Assembly: GCA_041678045.1 (NCBI GenBank)
Contig: JBAYOV010000005.1
Coordinates: 47,676 to 111,675 of the forward strand
Reading direction: 5' to 3'
Source: UBA2357 sp041678045
GTDB lineage: Bacteria > Pseudomonadota > Gammaproteobacteria > Burkholderiales > Rhodocyclaceae
DNA length: 64,000 nucleotides
Shown here: one piece after another, positions 1 through 9,715 of the stretch
Position numbering within the stretch: position 1 is the stretch's first letter
Layout: every line of letters begins with the position of its first letter
Program-made: the position numbers and the translations under genes
The notes under the pieces: generated by a model
Seen by the model: the letters and a program-made list of their open reading frames with translations, nothing else
Database searches by the model: none
Told to the model about the DNA's origin: nothing

Positions 1-136
1 CAATGGCCACCCGCTCGCCGCACGCCACCGACAGATTCACCTCGTGCAATACGCTCAGCGCATCCGGCCCTTCCCGATAGGTCTTGCCCAGCCCCGTGCA
101 GGACAGCACCGTTTGCTTGTTCTCCGCCTCACTCAT
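1..136 (-). CDS. lolD: LolD, lipoprotein-releasing ABC transporter ATPase (5' part only)
   Basis: Only the first 45 codons are in the window; the gene runs off the left edge before the Walker A motif. The visible N-terminus has the usual start of a LolD-type ATPase: a short leader, then LGKTYREG, an amphipathic strand and a VNLSV..GERVAI segment leading to the P-loop. LolD powers LolC/LolE to pull outer-membrane lipoproteins from the inner membrane and pass them to LolA. Its ATG overlaps the end of the upstream permease gene by 8 bases, so the two are translationally coupled. The identification rests mainly on this neighbour and the N-terminal pattern. Confidence 0.85.
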   Translation of the reverse strand, partial: MSEAENKQTVLSCTGLGKTYREGPDALSVLHEVNLSVACGERVAI

Positions 137-1382
137 AGCGCAGTGCCTCCGCAGGATTGACACGCGACGCCCGCCAGCTCGGATACAGGGTGGCCAGCAG
201 GGTCAGGGTGAAGGACAGCGACACGATGGTCACCACATCGCTGACGAGCACCTTGGAGGGCAGTTCGCTGATGTAATAGATTTCCTTGTTCCACAACGTC
301 GCACCCGTGAGGGATTCGAGCGCCGGAATCACCACATCCAGGTTGTGCGCGAGCAACAGCCCGCCCACCACCCCGGCAATCAGACCGACCACGCCGATGA
401 TGGCCCCCTGCAGCACGAATATCTGCATGACTGACCAGGGGCTGGCCCCCAGCGTACGCAGGATCGCGATGTCGGCCAGCTTTTCCTGCACCGCCATGAC
501 CAACGTGGACACGATATTGAAGGCTGCCACCGCGACGATCAGGAACAGGATCACTGTCATCATCGTCTTCTCGAGCTGCACGGCGCGGAAGAAGTTTGCA
601 TGGCTGCGCGTCCAGTCGTTCACATAGGCAGGCACGTCGATGACATTTGCCAGCTCCCGGGCCACACGCGGGGCAGCGAACAGGTCGTCGAGCTTCAGGC
701 GCACGCCGCTCACCGCATCGCCCATGCGGTACAGGGTCTGCGCATCCTGCATATGCACCAGCGCCAGCCCGGAGTCGTACTCGAACATGCCGGCCTCGAA
801 CAGGCCCACCACTTCGAACTGTTTGACCCGGGGCAGCACTGCAGCCGGTGTCACCAGCCCCTGCGGGGCAATCAGCGTCACCTTGTCACCCATGCCCACG
901 CGCAGCGCAAAGGCCAGATCGCGGCCGAGCACGATGCCGAAGCGGCCCGCCTGCAGCCCGTCGAGCGAGCCGATCTGCATGTAGCGCGCAAAATCCGCCA
1001 CCCGCTCCTCGTCGGCAGGCAACACCCCCCGGATCAGGGTGCCGCGCACATTCTGATCGAAGGACAGCATGCCCTGCTCCTGCACATACGGCGCCGATGC
1101 GACCACCGAAGGGTGATCGAGCGACTGGTCAGCCACCTGCTGCCAGGCCCTCAGATCGCCATCGTAGCCACTGATCTGAATGTGCGAGGCCACCCCCAGG
1201 ATGCGGGTGCGCAACTCTTCCTGAAAGCCGTTCATCACCGACAGCACCACGATCAGCGCGGCCACGCCCAACGCAGTGCCCAGCATGGACACCAGGGAAA
1301 TGAAGGAGATGAAACGGTTGCGTCCCTGTGCCCGCCGGCGTGACCGGGTGTAACGCAGTCCTACCAGTAGTTCGTAGCGCAT
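129..1382 (-). CDS. lolC: LolC/LolE family lipoprotein-releasing permease
   Basis: This 417-residue inner-membrane permease is the partner of the adjacent LolD ATPase in sorting lipoproteins to the outer membrane. It has the family layout: one N-terminal membrane helix (about residues 25-50), a large periplasmic MacB-like core domain, then three C-terminal helices (about 270-295, 320-350 and 375-400). The chosen ATG gives the characteristic start MRYELLVGLRYTR. A TTG 22 codons upstream would add a sequence not typical of the family. Many betaproteobacteria have one LolC/E-like permease acting as a homodimer; the window cannot show whether a second copy exists. Confidence 0.92.
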   Translation of the reverse strand: MRYELLVGLRYTRSRRRAQGRNRFISFISLVSMLGTALGVAALIVVLSVMNGFQEELRTRILGVASHIQISGYDGDLRAWQQVADQSLDHPSVVASAPYVQEQGMLSFDQNVRGTLIRGVLPADEERVADFARYMQIGSLDGLQAGRFGIVLGRDLAFALRVGMGDKVTLIAPQGLVTPAAVLPRVKQFEVVGLFEAGMFEYDSGLALVHMQDAQTLYRMGDAVSGVRLKLDDLFAAPRVARELANVIDVPAYVNDWTRSHANFFRAVQLEKTMMTVILFLIVAVAAFNIVSTLVMAVQEKLADIAILRTLGASPWSVMQIFVLQGAIIGVVGLIAGVVGGLLLAHNLDVVIPALESLTGATLWNKEIYYISELPSKVLVSDVVTIVSLSFTLTLLATLYPSWRASRVNPAEALRYE

Positions 1383-1451
1383 GAAGAATCTGAGGGAATG
1401 AAAGACCGACATTGTGCCGCAAAGCGGCAGGGGCGGCGCCACGGGCAAGGA

Positions 1452-1481
1452 TTTGTAGCGAAATCGGGCAGACCGTGTCAG
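1452..1481 (-). promoter_or_regulatory. Possible sigma-70 promoter for lolC
   Basis: On the minus strand a CTGACA (-35-like) and a TACAAA (-10-like) are separated by 18 bases, upstream of lolC. The -35 overlaps the stop codon of the Nudix gene. This is a weak consensus match, supported mainly by position. Confidence 0.3.
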
Positions 1482-2065
1482 GCCCGGTCGAGGTGTGGCA
1501 GGCTCATGAACAGGGCGGTGATGGTTTTCGCATCGGTGATCTCGCCCGCACGGATCGCGGCTTCGGCCTGCTCGGGGCGCAGGCTCAGCACTTCGAGAAA
1601 CTCACCCTCGTCACGCGCATGGCCCACGTGCGAAAGGCCACGCGCCACGAACACCTCGATGCGCTCGTCGGAATAGCCGATGCATGGATGCATCACCCCG
1701 ACATGCTTCCAGTCACGCGCCTCATACCCGGTTTCTTCGCGCAGCTCACGCCGGGCGCAGCACAGAATGTCTTCGCCGGCATCGATCTTGCCCGCCGGCA
1801 ACTCCAGAAAAACACGCCGCAACGGGTAACGGAACTGTCGCTCGAAGATCAGGCAACCATCGTCGAACTGCGCCACCACCACCACCGCGCCAGGGTGACG
1901 GATGTACTCCCTCACCCCTTCCTGGCCATCGGGCAGGCGCACCCGGTCGCGATGCACCTGGAGCAGCACGCCCTCGAACACCGCCTCCGAGTGCAGCGCC
2001 TGCTCTTCCAGCGTCAGCGGATCGCTGCAGGCCCCGGCAGCCCCGACCTTTTCCTGCTGCGTCAT
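1478..2065 (-). CDS. nudF: Nudix hydrolase, ADP-ribose pyrophosphatase type
   Basis: This 195-residue protein has a complete Nudix box at about residues 88-110 (G-x5-E-x7-REL-x-EE-x-G). The RELREETG core supplies the metal-binding glutamates. Length and surrounding sequence fit the ADP-sugar pyrophosphatase branch (NudF/YffH-like), which cleaves ADP-ribose and related nucleotide sugars to AMP and a sugar phosphate. The exact substrate cannot be read from the motif. It lies 13 bases after nuoN on the same strand and may be read through from the nuo operon. This neighbour position is common in betaproteobacteria. Confidence 0.87.
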   Translation of the reverse strand: MTQQEKVGAAGACSDPLTLEEQALHSEAVFEGVLLQVHRDRVRLPDGQEGVREYIRHPGAVVVVAQFDDGCLIFERQFRYPLRRVFLELPAGKIDAGEDILCCARRELREETGYEARDWKHVGVMHPCIGYSDERIEVFVARGLSHVGHARDEGEFLEVLSLRPEQAEAAIRAGEITDAKTITALFMSLPHLDRA

Positions 2066-2078
2066 CGCGCAGCGACGC

Positions 2079-3548
2079 TCACAGCGACTCGATGAGCACG
2101 AATGCGCACAGCGACATCAGCCCCTGCGGCAACAGGCCAAGCACGGCAATCGCCACGCCGTTGATCGACAGCAGCACCCGCACATCTGCCGGCGCATGAA
2201 TCGGCGCGGTGTCCAGCGGCTCGTCGAAGTACATCACCTTCACCACCCGCAGGTAATAGAACGCACCGACCAGCGACATGACCACCGCGAGCAACGCCAG
2301 CCAGATGTGGCCTGCGGCAACCACCGCCTGCAGCACCGACAGCTTGGCGAAGAAACCGATGAAGAACGGGATACCGGCCATCGAGAACATCACGATCATC
2401 ATCATGCCCGCATACCACGGACTGCGCTTGTTGAGTCCCTTGAAATCATCGATGTTCTCGGCCTCGAAGCCGGCACGCGACAGCAGGATGATCATGCCGA
2501 AGGACGCCAGGCTCATGATCACGTACGACACCGCATAGAACATTGCGGAGCTGTACGCGTTCAGCGCGAAGTGGCGATCCCCGTCGACCACCCCGGAGAG
2601 CATGCCGAGCAGCACGAAACCCATGTGCGAGATGCCCGAGTACGCAAGCATGCGCTTGATGTTGGTCTGCGCAATCGCCGCCAGGTTGCCCAGCACGATG
2701 GACAGCACCGCGAGGAACATCATCATCGCCTGCCAGTGATCGGCCAGTTCGAACAGGCCATACACCAGGATGCGCAGGGTCATTGCAAAGGCCGCCAGCT
2801 TGGGCGCCGACGCAATCATCATGGTCACCGCACTGGGGGCACCGTGATAAACGTCGGGCACCCACATGTGGAAGGGCACCACCCCCAGCTTGAACGCCAG
2901 ACCGGCCATCACGAACACCAGGCCGAACATCAGCACGGTCTTGTTGGCCGCCTGATGGTAGATCGACTGGGCGATGCCCGAGAACTCCATGCTGCCGGTC
3001 GCGCCATAGATCATCGACATGCCATACAGCAGCAGGCCGGAGGCCAGCGCGCCGAGCACGAAATACTTCATGGCGGCCTCGGTGGAGCGCACCGAATCAC
3101 GGTCGAAGGCCACCATCGCGTACAGCGACAGCGACATCATCTCCAGGCCCATGTACATCGACAGCATGTGGTTGGAAGTGACCATCACCATCATGCCCAG
3201 CGTCATCAGCAACGCAAGCAGGAAGTACTCCGGACGGTCCATGTTGCGGTCGGCCAGATACCCCCGGCCATACAGCAGGGCTGCCGCCACCGAGAAATAG
3301 ATGAACAGCTTCAGCAGGTCGCCCAGCAGGTCGGACACGAACATGTTGCTGAAGGTGAGCTGCACCCCGCCATCCATCGTGAAGATGGTGATGAAGGCCG
3401 CCCCGATCAACGTGATCTGCGTCAGGTAGTAGCTCAGGCTGCGCGCGATGCTGCGCATGAAGGTGAAAGCCAGCATGCTCACCAACGCCATCACCGCGAC
3501 GAAGATCTCGGCGGCTGCAGGATAGAAGTCAGGTACGACAAAGTTCAT
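2079..3548 (-). CDS. nuoN: NADH-quinone oxidoreductase subunit N
   Basis: This 489-residue polytopic membrane protein is one of the three antiporter-like proton-pumping subunits of complex I. The hydrophobic profile fits about 14 helices. The buried charged residues typical of the Mrp-antiporter fold appear in the segments around VPFHMWVPDVYHG and the later lysine-bearing helix IKRMLAYSGISHMGF. It is the last gene of the nuo operon. Length matches the family and no disruption is visible. Confidence 0.97.
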   Translation of the reverse strand: MNFVVPDFYPAAAEIFVAVMALVSMLAFTFMRSIARSLSYYLTQITLIGAAFITIFTMDGGVQLTFSNMFVSDLLGDLLKLFIYFSVAAALLYGRGYLADRNMDRPEYFLLALLMTLGMMVMVTSNHMLSMYMGLEMMSLSLYAMVAFDRDSVRSTEAAMKYFVLGALASGLLLYGMSMIYGATGSMEFSGIAQSIYHQAANKTVLMFGLVFVMAGLAFKLGVVPFHMWVPDVYHGAPSAVTMMIASAPKLAAFAMTLRILVYGLFELADHWQAMMMFLAVLSIVLGNLAAIAQTNIKRMLAYSGISHMGFVLLGMLSGVVDGDRHFALNAYSSAMFYAVSYVIMSLASFGMIILLSRAGFEAENIDDFKGLNKRSPWYAGMMMIVMFSMAGIPFFIGFFAKLSVLQAVVAAGHIWLALLAVVMSLVGAFYYLRVVKVMYFDEPLDTAPIHAPADVRVLLSINGVAIAVLGLLPQGLMSLCAFVLIESL

Positions 3549-3585
3549 CTTCTTACCAATCCGGAAAAGTGGCTCGGTGGTGCGC

Positions 3586-5067
3586 TCAGAGCTTGCTCAC
3601 CGCGACATGACGCAACAGTTCATTGACCGAAGCATGCATGACCTCGGTGAAGGGATAGGGATACAGGCCCATCGCCAGCACGCAGAATGCAAGAATTGCG
3701 AGGAAGGCGAATTCACGGCCGTTGATGTCTTCCAGCTCGGCCACATGCTTGTTGCCCACCGCGCCGAACACCACGCGCTTGTACATCCACAGCGTGTAGG
3801 CCGCCCCGACGATCAGGGTGGTGGCCGCGATGAAGGCGACCCAGAAGTTGAACTTCACCGCCCCCAGCACCACCATGAACTCGCCCACGAAGCCGCTGGT
3901 GCCCGGCAGGCCGGCGTTGGCCATTGCAAACAGCATGAAGAACGCCGCAAATTTCGGCATGGTCTTCACCACGCCGCCGTAATCGGCGATGTTGCGCGAG
4001 TGCATGCGGTCATACAGCACACCGATGCACAGGAACATGGCCCCCGACACGAAACCGTGCGAGATCATCTGCACCAGCGCCCCTTCGACGCCCAACTGGT
4101 TGAACATGAAGAAGCCCAGCGTGACGAAACCCATGTGCGAAATCGACGAATAGGCCACCAGCTTCTTCATGTCGGTCTGGATGAGGGCCACGAAGCCGAT
4201 ATACACCACGGCAATCAGCGACAGCGCGATCATCATCGGCGCCATGGCCTGGGCCGCATCCGGCACGATGGGCAGGGAGAAGCGCAGGAAGCCGTAGGCC
4301 CCCAGCTTGAGGGCGATCGCCGCCAGCACCACCGACCCCCCGGTGGGCGCCTCGACGTGGGCATCGGGCAGCCAGGTATGCACCGGCCACATCGGCACCT
4401 TCACCGCAAAGGCGATCAGGAAGGCCCAGAACACCAGCGTCTGCGGCGTCTGCCCAAGCGGCAGCTGGTGCCACTGCAGGATGCTGAAGCTGCCGCCCGA
4501 CTCCATGAACAGGTACAGCAGCGCGATCAGCATGAGCAGCGAACCGGCCAGCGTGTAGAGAAAGAACTTGATCGCCGCATACACCCGGTTGGCGCCGCCC
4601 CAGATGCCGATGATGAGGTACAGCGGAATCAGCGAGGCTTCGAAAAACACGTAGAACAGCACCCCGTCAAGCGCCGAGAAGATGCCGTTCATCAGCCCGG
4701 ACATGATCAGAAAGGCCGCCATGTACTGCGCCACCTTCTCCTGAATGACCTGCCAGCCGGCCATCACCACCATGATGGTGATGAAGGCATTGAGCACCAC
4801 GAACAGCATCGAGATGCCATCCACGCCCAGGTGGTAGTTGATGTTGAAGCGCGGAATCCAGGCGGCGAACTCCTGGAACTGCATGGCACTGGTGGTGGTG
4901 TCGAACAGCACGAACAGTGGCAGCGTGACCGCGAAGCCAACGAGCGCGACAAGCAGCGAGAACATTCTCGCCATCGGCGCGTTGCGATCCGATCCTGTGG
5001 CCAGCACAAGCAATCCGCCCACGATCGGAATCCATATCGCCAGGCTGAGTAGTGGCATCCCCGTCAT
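3586..5067 (-). CDS. nuoM: NADH-quinone oxidoreductase subunit M
   Basis: This 493-residue antiporter-like membrane subunit of complex I carries the family signatures VPMWPVHTWLPDAHVEAPT (around residue 230) and MKKLVAYSSISHMGF, whose lysines belong to the proton channel. It lies between nuoL and nuoN, as in other bacterial nuo operons. Gaps of 84 bases to nuoL and 37 to nuoN are wider than elsewhere in the operon but hold no gene. Confidence 0.97.
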   Translation of the reverse strand: MTGMPLLSLAIWIPIVGGLLVLATGSDRNAPMARMFSLLVALVGFAVTLPLFVLFDTTTSAMQFQEFAAWIPRFNINYHLGVDGISMLFVVLNAFITIMVVMAGWQVIQEKVAQYMAAFLIMSGLMNGIFSALDGVLFYVFFEASLIPLYLIIGIWGGANRVYAAIKFFLYTLAGSLLMLIALLYLFMESGGSFSILQWHQLPLGQTPQTLVFWAFLIAFAVKVPMWPVHTWLPDAHVEAPTGGSVVLAAIALKLGAYGFLRFSLPIVPDAAQAMAPMMIALSLIAVVYIGFVALIQTDMKKLVAYSSISHMGFVTLGFFMFNQLGVEGALVQMISHGFVSGAMFLCIGVLYDRMHSRNIADYGGVVKTMPKFAAFFMLFAMANAGLPGTSGFVGEFMVVLGAVKFNFWVAFIAATTLIVGAAYTLWMYKRVVFGAVGNKHVAELEDINGREFAFLAILAFCVLAMGLYPYPFTEVMHASVNELLRHVAVSKL

Positions 5068-5151
5068 TGTTGCTTTCCGTTCATTACGCCCGTCGAGGCG
5101 TGCGTTTATCCGTAATTCGCTTGTTTGGTCAGTTCATCCGCGAAACGCGGC

Positions 5152-7170
5152 TCATCCCAGGCTGAACCAGAAGGTCAGCATCACAAACACCCCGATGATC
5201 ATCGCAAAGGCGTACTGATACAGATGACCGGTCTGGAACAGGCGCGTGATCTGCGCGATCCAGCCCACCGTGCGGGCCGTGCCATTCACCACGATGCCGT
5301 CGATGATGGCCCGGTCACCCACCTTCCACAACTGGGTGCCGAGTGCGCGGGCACCGCCGGCAAACACCACTTCGTTGAAACGGTCGAAGTAGTACTTGTT
5401 TTCCAGCAGGGTGTGAATGGCCTGGAAGCGTGCCTGAATCGCAGCAGGAATGTCGGGGCGCTTCATGTAGAAGAACCACGACAGGGCCACGCCGGCGGCA
5501 GCCAGCCAGAAGGGGGCCGTCTGCAGACCATGCAGCGCCATGGCCCCCGCACCATGGAATGCGGCCTCAAGCTCGGACAGGCCAACATGGTTGTCCGCCA
5601 CATGGATCACGCCGGCAAACCACTCGCCAAACAGCATCGGCTCGATGGTGAAGAAGCCGATCAGCACCGAGGGAATGGCTAGCAGCACCAGCGGTACGGT
5701 CACCACCCAGGGCGACTCATGCGGTTTCTGCCCGGGTGCCAGCCCATGGTGGTGATCGTCGCCATGATCGTCGTGAGCGTGATCGTCATGGCCGTGATGA
5801 GCATGCGCCTTGCCAAAGCGCTCCTCGCCATGGAACACCAGAAAATACATGCGGAAGGAGTAGAAGGCGGTCACGAACACACCCAGCAGCACACACAGCA
5901 GTGCGTAGCCCGCCCCCGGAATTTCGGCCGCATGCACCGCCTCGATGATCGAGTCCTTGGAGTAGAACCCGGAGAACAGCGGGAAGCCGATCAACGCCAG
6001 CGAACCCAGCAGCGAGGTGATCCAGGTGATGGGCATGTACTTGCGCAGGCCGCCCATGTTGCGCATGTCCTGGTCGTGGTGCATGCCGATGATCACCGAG
6101 CCTGCGCCGAGGAACAGCAGGGCCTTGAAGAAGGCGTGGGTCATCAGGTGGAACACCGCAGCGGAATAGGCCGACACGCCCAGCGCCACGGTCATGTAGC
6201 CAAGCTGGGATAGCGTGGAATACGCCACCACGCGCTTGATGTCGTTCTGGATGATGCCCAGGAAACCCATGAACAGTGCGGTGGTCGCACCAATCACCAG
6301 CACAAAGGAGAGGGCCGCGTCGGACAGCTCGAACAGCGGCGACATACGCGCCACCATGAAGATGCCTGCGGTGACCATGGTTGCGGCGTGGATCAGCGCC
6401 GAGATCGGGGTCGGGCCTTCCATCGAATCCGGCAGCCACACATGCAGCGGCACCTGGGCCGACTTGCCCATTGCGCCAATGAACAGACAGATGCAGATCG
6501 CGGTGATCAGCGGCCAGCCGGTAACGGCCATCTCCTGTGCAGCCAGGCTTTCAGCCTGCGCAAACACCTCGGCGTAATTCAGCGTGCCCGCATAGGCGGC
6601 AATCAGGCCGATGCCGAGCAGGAAACCGAAGTCGCCCACGCGGTTCACCAGAAAAGCCTTCAGGTTGGCGTAGATCGCGGTGGGCCGCTCGTACCAGAAG
6701 CCGATCAGCAGGTAGGACACCAGACCGACAGCCTCCCAGCCGAAGAACAACTGCAGGAAGTTGTTCGACATCACCAGCATCAGCATGGAGAAGGTGAACA
6801 ACGAAATGTAGCTGAAGAAGCGCTGATAGCCGGGATCTTCCGACATGTAGCCGATGGTGTAGATATGCACCATGAGCGACACGAAGGTCACCACCAGCAT
6901 CATCATCACAGTCAGCGAATCGATCAGGAAGCCGACCTCGAAGGTGATGCCGCCGGCCACCATCCAGGTGTAGAGGGTCCCGTTGAAGGTGTTGCCGGCC
7001 TGCACATCGCGAAACACCGCCACCGACGCGATGAACGAGATCAGCACGCCCAGGATGGTCACCACATGGGCGCCCTTGCGGCCGATCACCTTGCCGAACA
7101 GGCCGGCCAGTATGGAGCCCGCCAGAGGTGCGAGCGCCACCAGGAGATAGAGAGATTTCATGTCCGTCAT
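5152..7170 (-). CDS. nuoL: NADH-quinone oxidoreductase subunit L
   Basis: This 672-residue protein is the distal antiporter-like subunit of complex I, with the long C-terminal lateral helix of NuoL. The antiporter core is clear (VPLHVWLPDSMEGPTP near residue 240; IKRVVAYSTLSQLGYM near 312). An unusual hydrophilic insert at about residues 454-476 is almost entirely His, Asp and Gly, in a loop between helices. Two ATGs three codons apart are possible starts; the first is kept because a GGAA lies 8 bases before it. Confidence 0.96.
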   Translation of the reverse strand: MTDMKSLYLLVALAPLAGSILAGLFGKVIGRKGAHVVTILGVLISFIASVAVFRDVQAGNTFNGTLYTWMVAGGITFEVGFLIDSLTVMMMLVVTFVSLMVHIYTIGYMSEDPGYQRFFSYISLFTFSMLMLVMSNNFLQLFFGWEAVGLVSYLLIGFWYERPTAIYANLKAFLVNRVGDFGFLLGIGLIAAYAGTLNYAEVFAQAESLAAQEMAVTGWPLITAICICLFIGAMGKSAQVPLHVWLPDSMEGPTPISALIHAATMVTAGIFMVARMSPLFELSDAALSFVLVIGATTALFMGFLGIIQNDIKRVVAYSTLSQLGYMTVALGVSAYSAAVFHLMTHAFFKALLFLGAGSVIIGMHHDQDMRNMGGLRKYMPITWITSLLGSLALIGFPLFSGFYSKDSIIEAVHAAEIPGAGYALLCVLLGVFVTAFYSFRMYFLVFHGEERFGKAHAHHGHDDHAHDDHGDDHHHGLAPGQKPHESPWVVTVPLVLLAIPSVLIGFFTIEPMLFGEWFAGVIHVADNHVGLSELEAAFHGAGAMALHGLQTAPFWLAAAGVALSWFFYMKRPDIPAAIQARFQAIHTLLENKYYFDRFNEVVFAGGARALGTQLWKVGDRAIIDGIVVNGTARTVGWIAQITRLFQTGHLYQYAFAMIIGVFVMLTFWFSLG

Positions 7171-7182
7171 CGAGACGATTCC

Positions 7183-7488
7183 TTAACCCTTGAGGCTATC
7201 GAGATCATCCACATGGATGGTCCGCAGATTTCGGAACAACACCACGAGGATGGCCAGACCGATCGCAGCCTCGGCCGCAGCAACGGTGAGAATGAAGAAA
7301 ACGAAGATCTGCCCTGCCAGATCGCCCAGATAGTAGGAAAAGGCGATGAAGTTCAGGTTGACCGACAGCAGCATCAACTCGATGGCCATCAGCAGCACGA
7401 TCAAATTCTTGCGGTTGAGGAATATCCCGACCACGCTGATCGCGAACAGGATCGCGCCCAGGATGAGATAGTGGGAAAGCGACAGCAT
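7183..7488 (-). CDS. nuoK: NADH-quinone oxidoreductase subunit K
   Basis: A 101-residue, three-helix membrane subunit of complex I (ND4L homologue). The N-terminus MLSLSHYLILGAILFAIS is typical of the family, and conserved glutamates lie in helices 2 (MAIELMLLSVNLNF) and 3 (AAAEAAIGLA). The ATG is preferred to a TTG one codon upstream. It lies 12 bases from nuoL. Confidence 0.97.
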   Translation of the reverse strand: MLSLSHYLILGAILFAISVVGIFLNRKNLIVLLMAIELMLLSVNLNFIAFSYYLGDLAGQIFVFFILTVAAAEAAIGLAILVVLFRNLRTIHVDDLDSLKG

Positions 7489-7533
7489 CAATAAACCCCC
7501 CTGAATGCCCCGATGTTCATGATCGTGGCCGTC

Positions 7534-8136
7534 TTATTCTTTCTCTGCCGGCATGGACACCAGCCGAACCCGGTCATTGCGCTTGACCGCCACCTGCTCG
7601 GCCGGATCGATCGCCTTCACCCCCTTGCGCTTGCGCAGCGTCAGGGTGACGGCTGCCACCATCGCCACCAGCAGCACCAGCGAAGCCAGTTCGAAGGGAT
7701 ACACATAGTCGGTGTACAACAGACGCCCGATTTCACGGGTGTTGCTCGCCCCCGCGCCGGCAGCCGGCGGCTCGGGCATCGCATCCAGGCCGAAGTGCCG
7801 GCCACCCAGCACCAGCGCCATCTCCACCACCAGCAAAATGCCCACCAGCGCCCCGACCGGAAGATGGCTCCAGAAGCCCTCCCGCAAGCGGTCGAGGTTG
7901 ATGTCGAGCATCATCACCACGAACAGGAACAGCACCATCACCGCGCCGACGTAGACCAGCACCAGGGTGATGGCCAGGAACTCGGCTTCGAGCAGCATCC
8001 AGATGCCACTGGCCGAAACGAAGGACAGCACCAGAAACAGCGCTGCGTGGATCGGGTTGCGCGCGGTGATCACCCGCAGTGCTGCGAACACCAGGATCGC
8101 GGCAAACACGTAGAAGACGAAGGTCTTGAATTCCAT
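7534..8136 (-). CDS. nuoJ: NADH-quinone oxidoreductase subunit J
   Basis: A 200-residue subunit with five predicted helices (ND6 homologue). It starts FKTFVFYVFAAILVFAALRV and has the conserved third-helix stretch AITLVLVYVGAVMVLFLFVVMM, which forms the pi-bulge helix in complex I structures. The C-terminal tail beyond the last helix is short, basic and variable, as usual. Its position between nuoI and nuoK is conserved. Confidence 0.96.
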   Translation of the reverse strand: MEFKTFVFYVFAAILVFAALRVITARNPIHAALFLVLSFVSASGIWMLLEAEFLAITLVLVYVGAVMVLFLFVVMMLDINLDRLREGFWSHLPVGALVGILLVVEMALVLGGRHFGLDAMPEPPAAGAGASNTREIGRLLYTDYVYPFELASLVLLVAMVAAVTLTLRKRKGVKAIDPAEQVAVKRNDRVRLVSMPAEKE

Positions 8137-8172
8137 GCTCTCATCGGCGCCCGTTGTCGGGCGCCCTCCCCT

Positions 8173-8658
8173 TTAACGGTACTTGGCGTCGGCTTCCCGG
8201 TCTGCGGCAATCTGGGCTTCGTGCTTGTCGCCCACGGCCAGCAGCATCTGCTTGGTGTAATACAGGTCGCCCCGCTTCTCACCGTGATACTCGAACACCC
8301 GCGTCTCGACGATCGCATCCACCGGACAGGCTTCCTCACAGAAACCGCAGAAGATGCATTTGGTCAGGTCGATGTCGTAGCGCGTGGTGCGGCGCGAACC
8401 GTCATCACGCTGGTCCGACTCGATCGTGATCGCCATCGCCGGGCACACAGCCTCGCACAGCTTGCACGCAATGCAACGCTCTTCGCCATTCGGATAGCGA
8501 CGCAGGGCATGCAGGCCACGGAAACGATGACTTTGCGGCGTCTTCTCTTCCGGAAACTGAACGGTAATCTTGCGCTGGAAGAAGTGACGCCCGGTCAGGG
8601 CCATGCCCTTGACGAGCTCCTTCAGGAACAGACTACCGATGTAATCCTTGGCACCCAT
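8173..8658 (-). CDS. nuoI: NADH-quinone oxidoreductase subunit I (two 4Fe-4S clusters)
   Basis: A 161-residue ferredoxin-like subunit of the peripheral arm that carries clusters N6a and N6b toward the quinone site. Both cysteine motifs are intact: CIACKLCEAVCPAMAI and CIFCGFCEEACPVDAIVE. The amphipathic N-terminus and the segment before the first motif (ERCIACK) match the family. The gene sits 7 bases from nuoH. Confidence 0.98.
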   Translation of the reverse strand: MGAKDYIGSLFLKELVKGMALTGRHFFQRKITVQFPEEKTPQSHRFRGLHALRRYPNGEERCIACKLCEAVCPAMAITIESDQRDDGSRRTTRYDIDLTKCIFCGFCEEACPVDAIVETRVFEYHGEKRGDLYYTKQMLLAVGDKHEAQIAADREADAKYR

Positions 8659-8665
8659 CTTGGTC

Positions 8666-9715
8666 TTACCTCCAGATCGACAGCGGCGTCATCATCCACA
8701 CCGCCACCACGATCACCCACACCAGGGTGATAGGAATGAACACTTTCCAGCCCAGTCGCATGATGTGGTCGTAGCGGAAACGCGGGAAGGTCGCACGTGC
8801 CCACAGGAACAGGAACAGAATGAACCCGGTCTTGAGCGCGAGCCAGTGGAAGCCATCGGGCAGGAAACCCACCGGCGACAGCCACCCGCCCAGGAACAGG
8901 ATCGAGGTCATCGTCGACACCAGGATCATGTTCGCGTATTCGCCCAGGAAGAACAGCGCGAAAGCCATGCCCGAGTATTCCACCATGTGACCGGCCACCA
9001 CCTCGGCTTCGCCTTCCACCACATCGAAGGGCGCGCGGTTGGTTTCGGCAATGCCCGAAATCACGAACACCACGAACATCGGCAACAACGGCAACCAGTT
9101 CCAGGACAGAATGGACAAGCCCATGTCGTGGAACATGCCCTTGCCCTGACTCATCACGATGTCGCTGAGGTTGAGGCTGGCCGACACCAGCAGCACGCAG
9201 ATCAGCGCAAAGCCCATGGCCACTTCATAGGACACCATTTGCGCGGCTGCGCGCATGGCCCCGAGGAAGGGATACTTGGAGTTCGACGCCCAGCCGGCAA
9301 TGATCACCCCATACACCTCGATGGAGGTCACCGCGAGCAGGAACAGCAGGCCGGCGTTGATGTTGGCCAGCACCATGCCTTCGGAGAACGGAATCACCGC
9401 CCACGCGATCAGGGCCGGTGCCAGTGCGAAAATCGGTCCGAGAATGAACAGGCCCTTGTTCGCACCGGACGGGACAATGATTTCCTTGAGCAGCAGCTTC
9501 ACGCCATCGGCAATCGGCTGCAGCAGCCCCATCGGCCCCACCCTGTTCGGGCCGATGCGCACCTGCATGTAACCGATCACCTTGCGCTCGGCAAGCGTCA
9601 GGTAGGCGACGCACAGCATCAGCGGCGCAATGATCGCGACAATCTTCACCAGCGACCAGACCAACGGCCAGCTGGCGCCAAAAAACTGCGATACGGGTTG
9701 CAGAATCGCGTCCAT
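8666..9715 (-). CDS. nuoH: NADH-quinone oxidoreductase subunit H
   Basis: This 349-residue membrane subunit (ND1 homologue) forms much of the quinone-binding chamber. Family segments are visible: ERKVIGYMQVRIGPNRVG near residue 45, and the acidic loop AETNRAPFDVVEGEAEVVAG near residue 215. The ATG at 9715 shares its A with the nuoG stop codon (TGATG), so the genes are coupled. A GTG one codon upstream is possible but less likely. Confidence 0.97.
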   Translation of the reverse strand: MDAILQPVSQFFGASWPLVWSLVKIVAIIAPLMLCVAYLTLAERKVIGYMQVRIGPNRVGPMGLLQPIADGVKLLLKEIIVPSGANKGLFILGPIFALAPALIAWAVIPFSEGMVLANINAGLLFLLAVTSIEVYGVIIAGWASNSKYPFLGAMRAAAQMVSYEVAMGFALICVLLVSASLNLSDIVMSQGKGMFHDMGLSILSWNWLPLLPMFVVFVISGIAETNRAPFDVVEGEAEVVAGHMVEYSGMAFALFFLGEYANMILVSTMTSILFLGGWLSPVGFLPDGFHWLALKTGFILFLFLWARATFPRFRYDHIMRLGWKVFIPITLVWVIVVAVWMMTPLSIWR

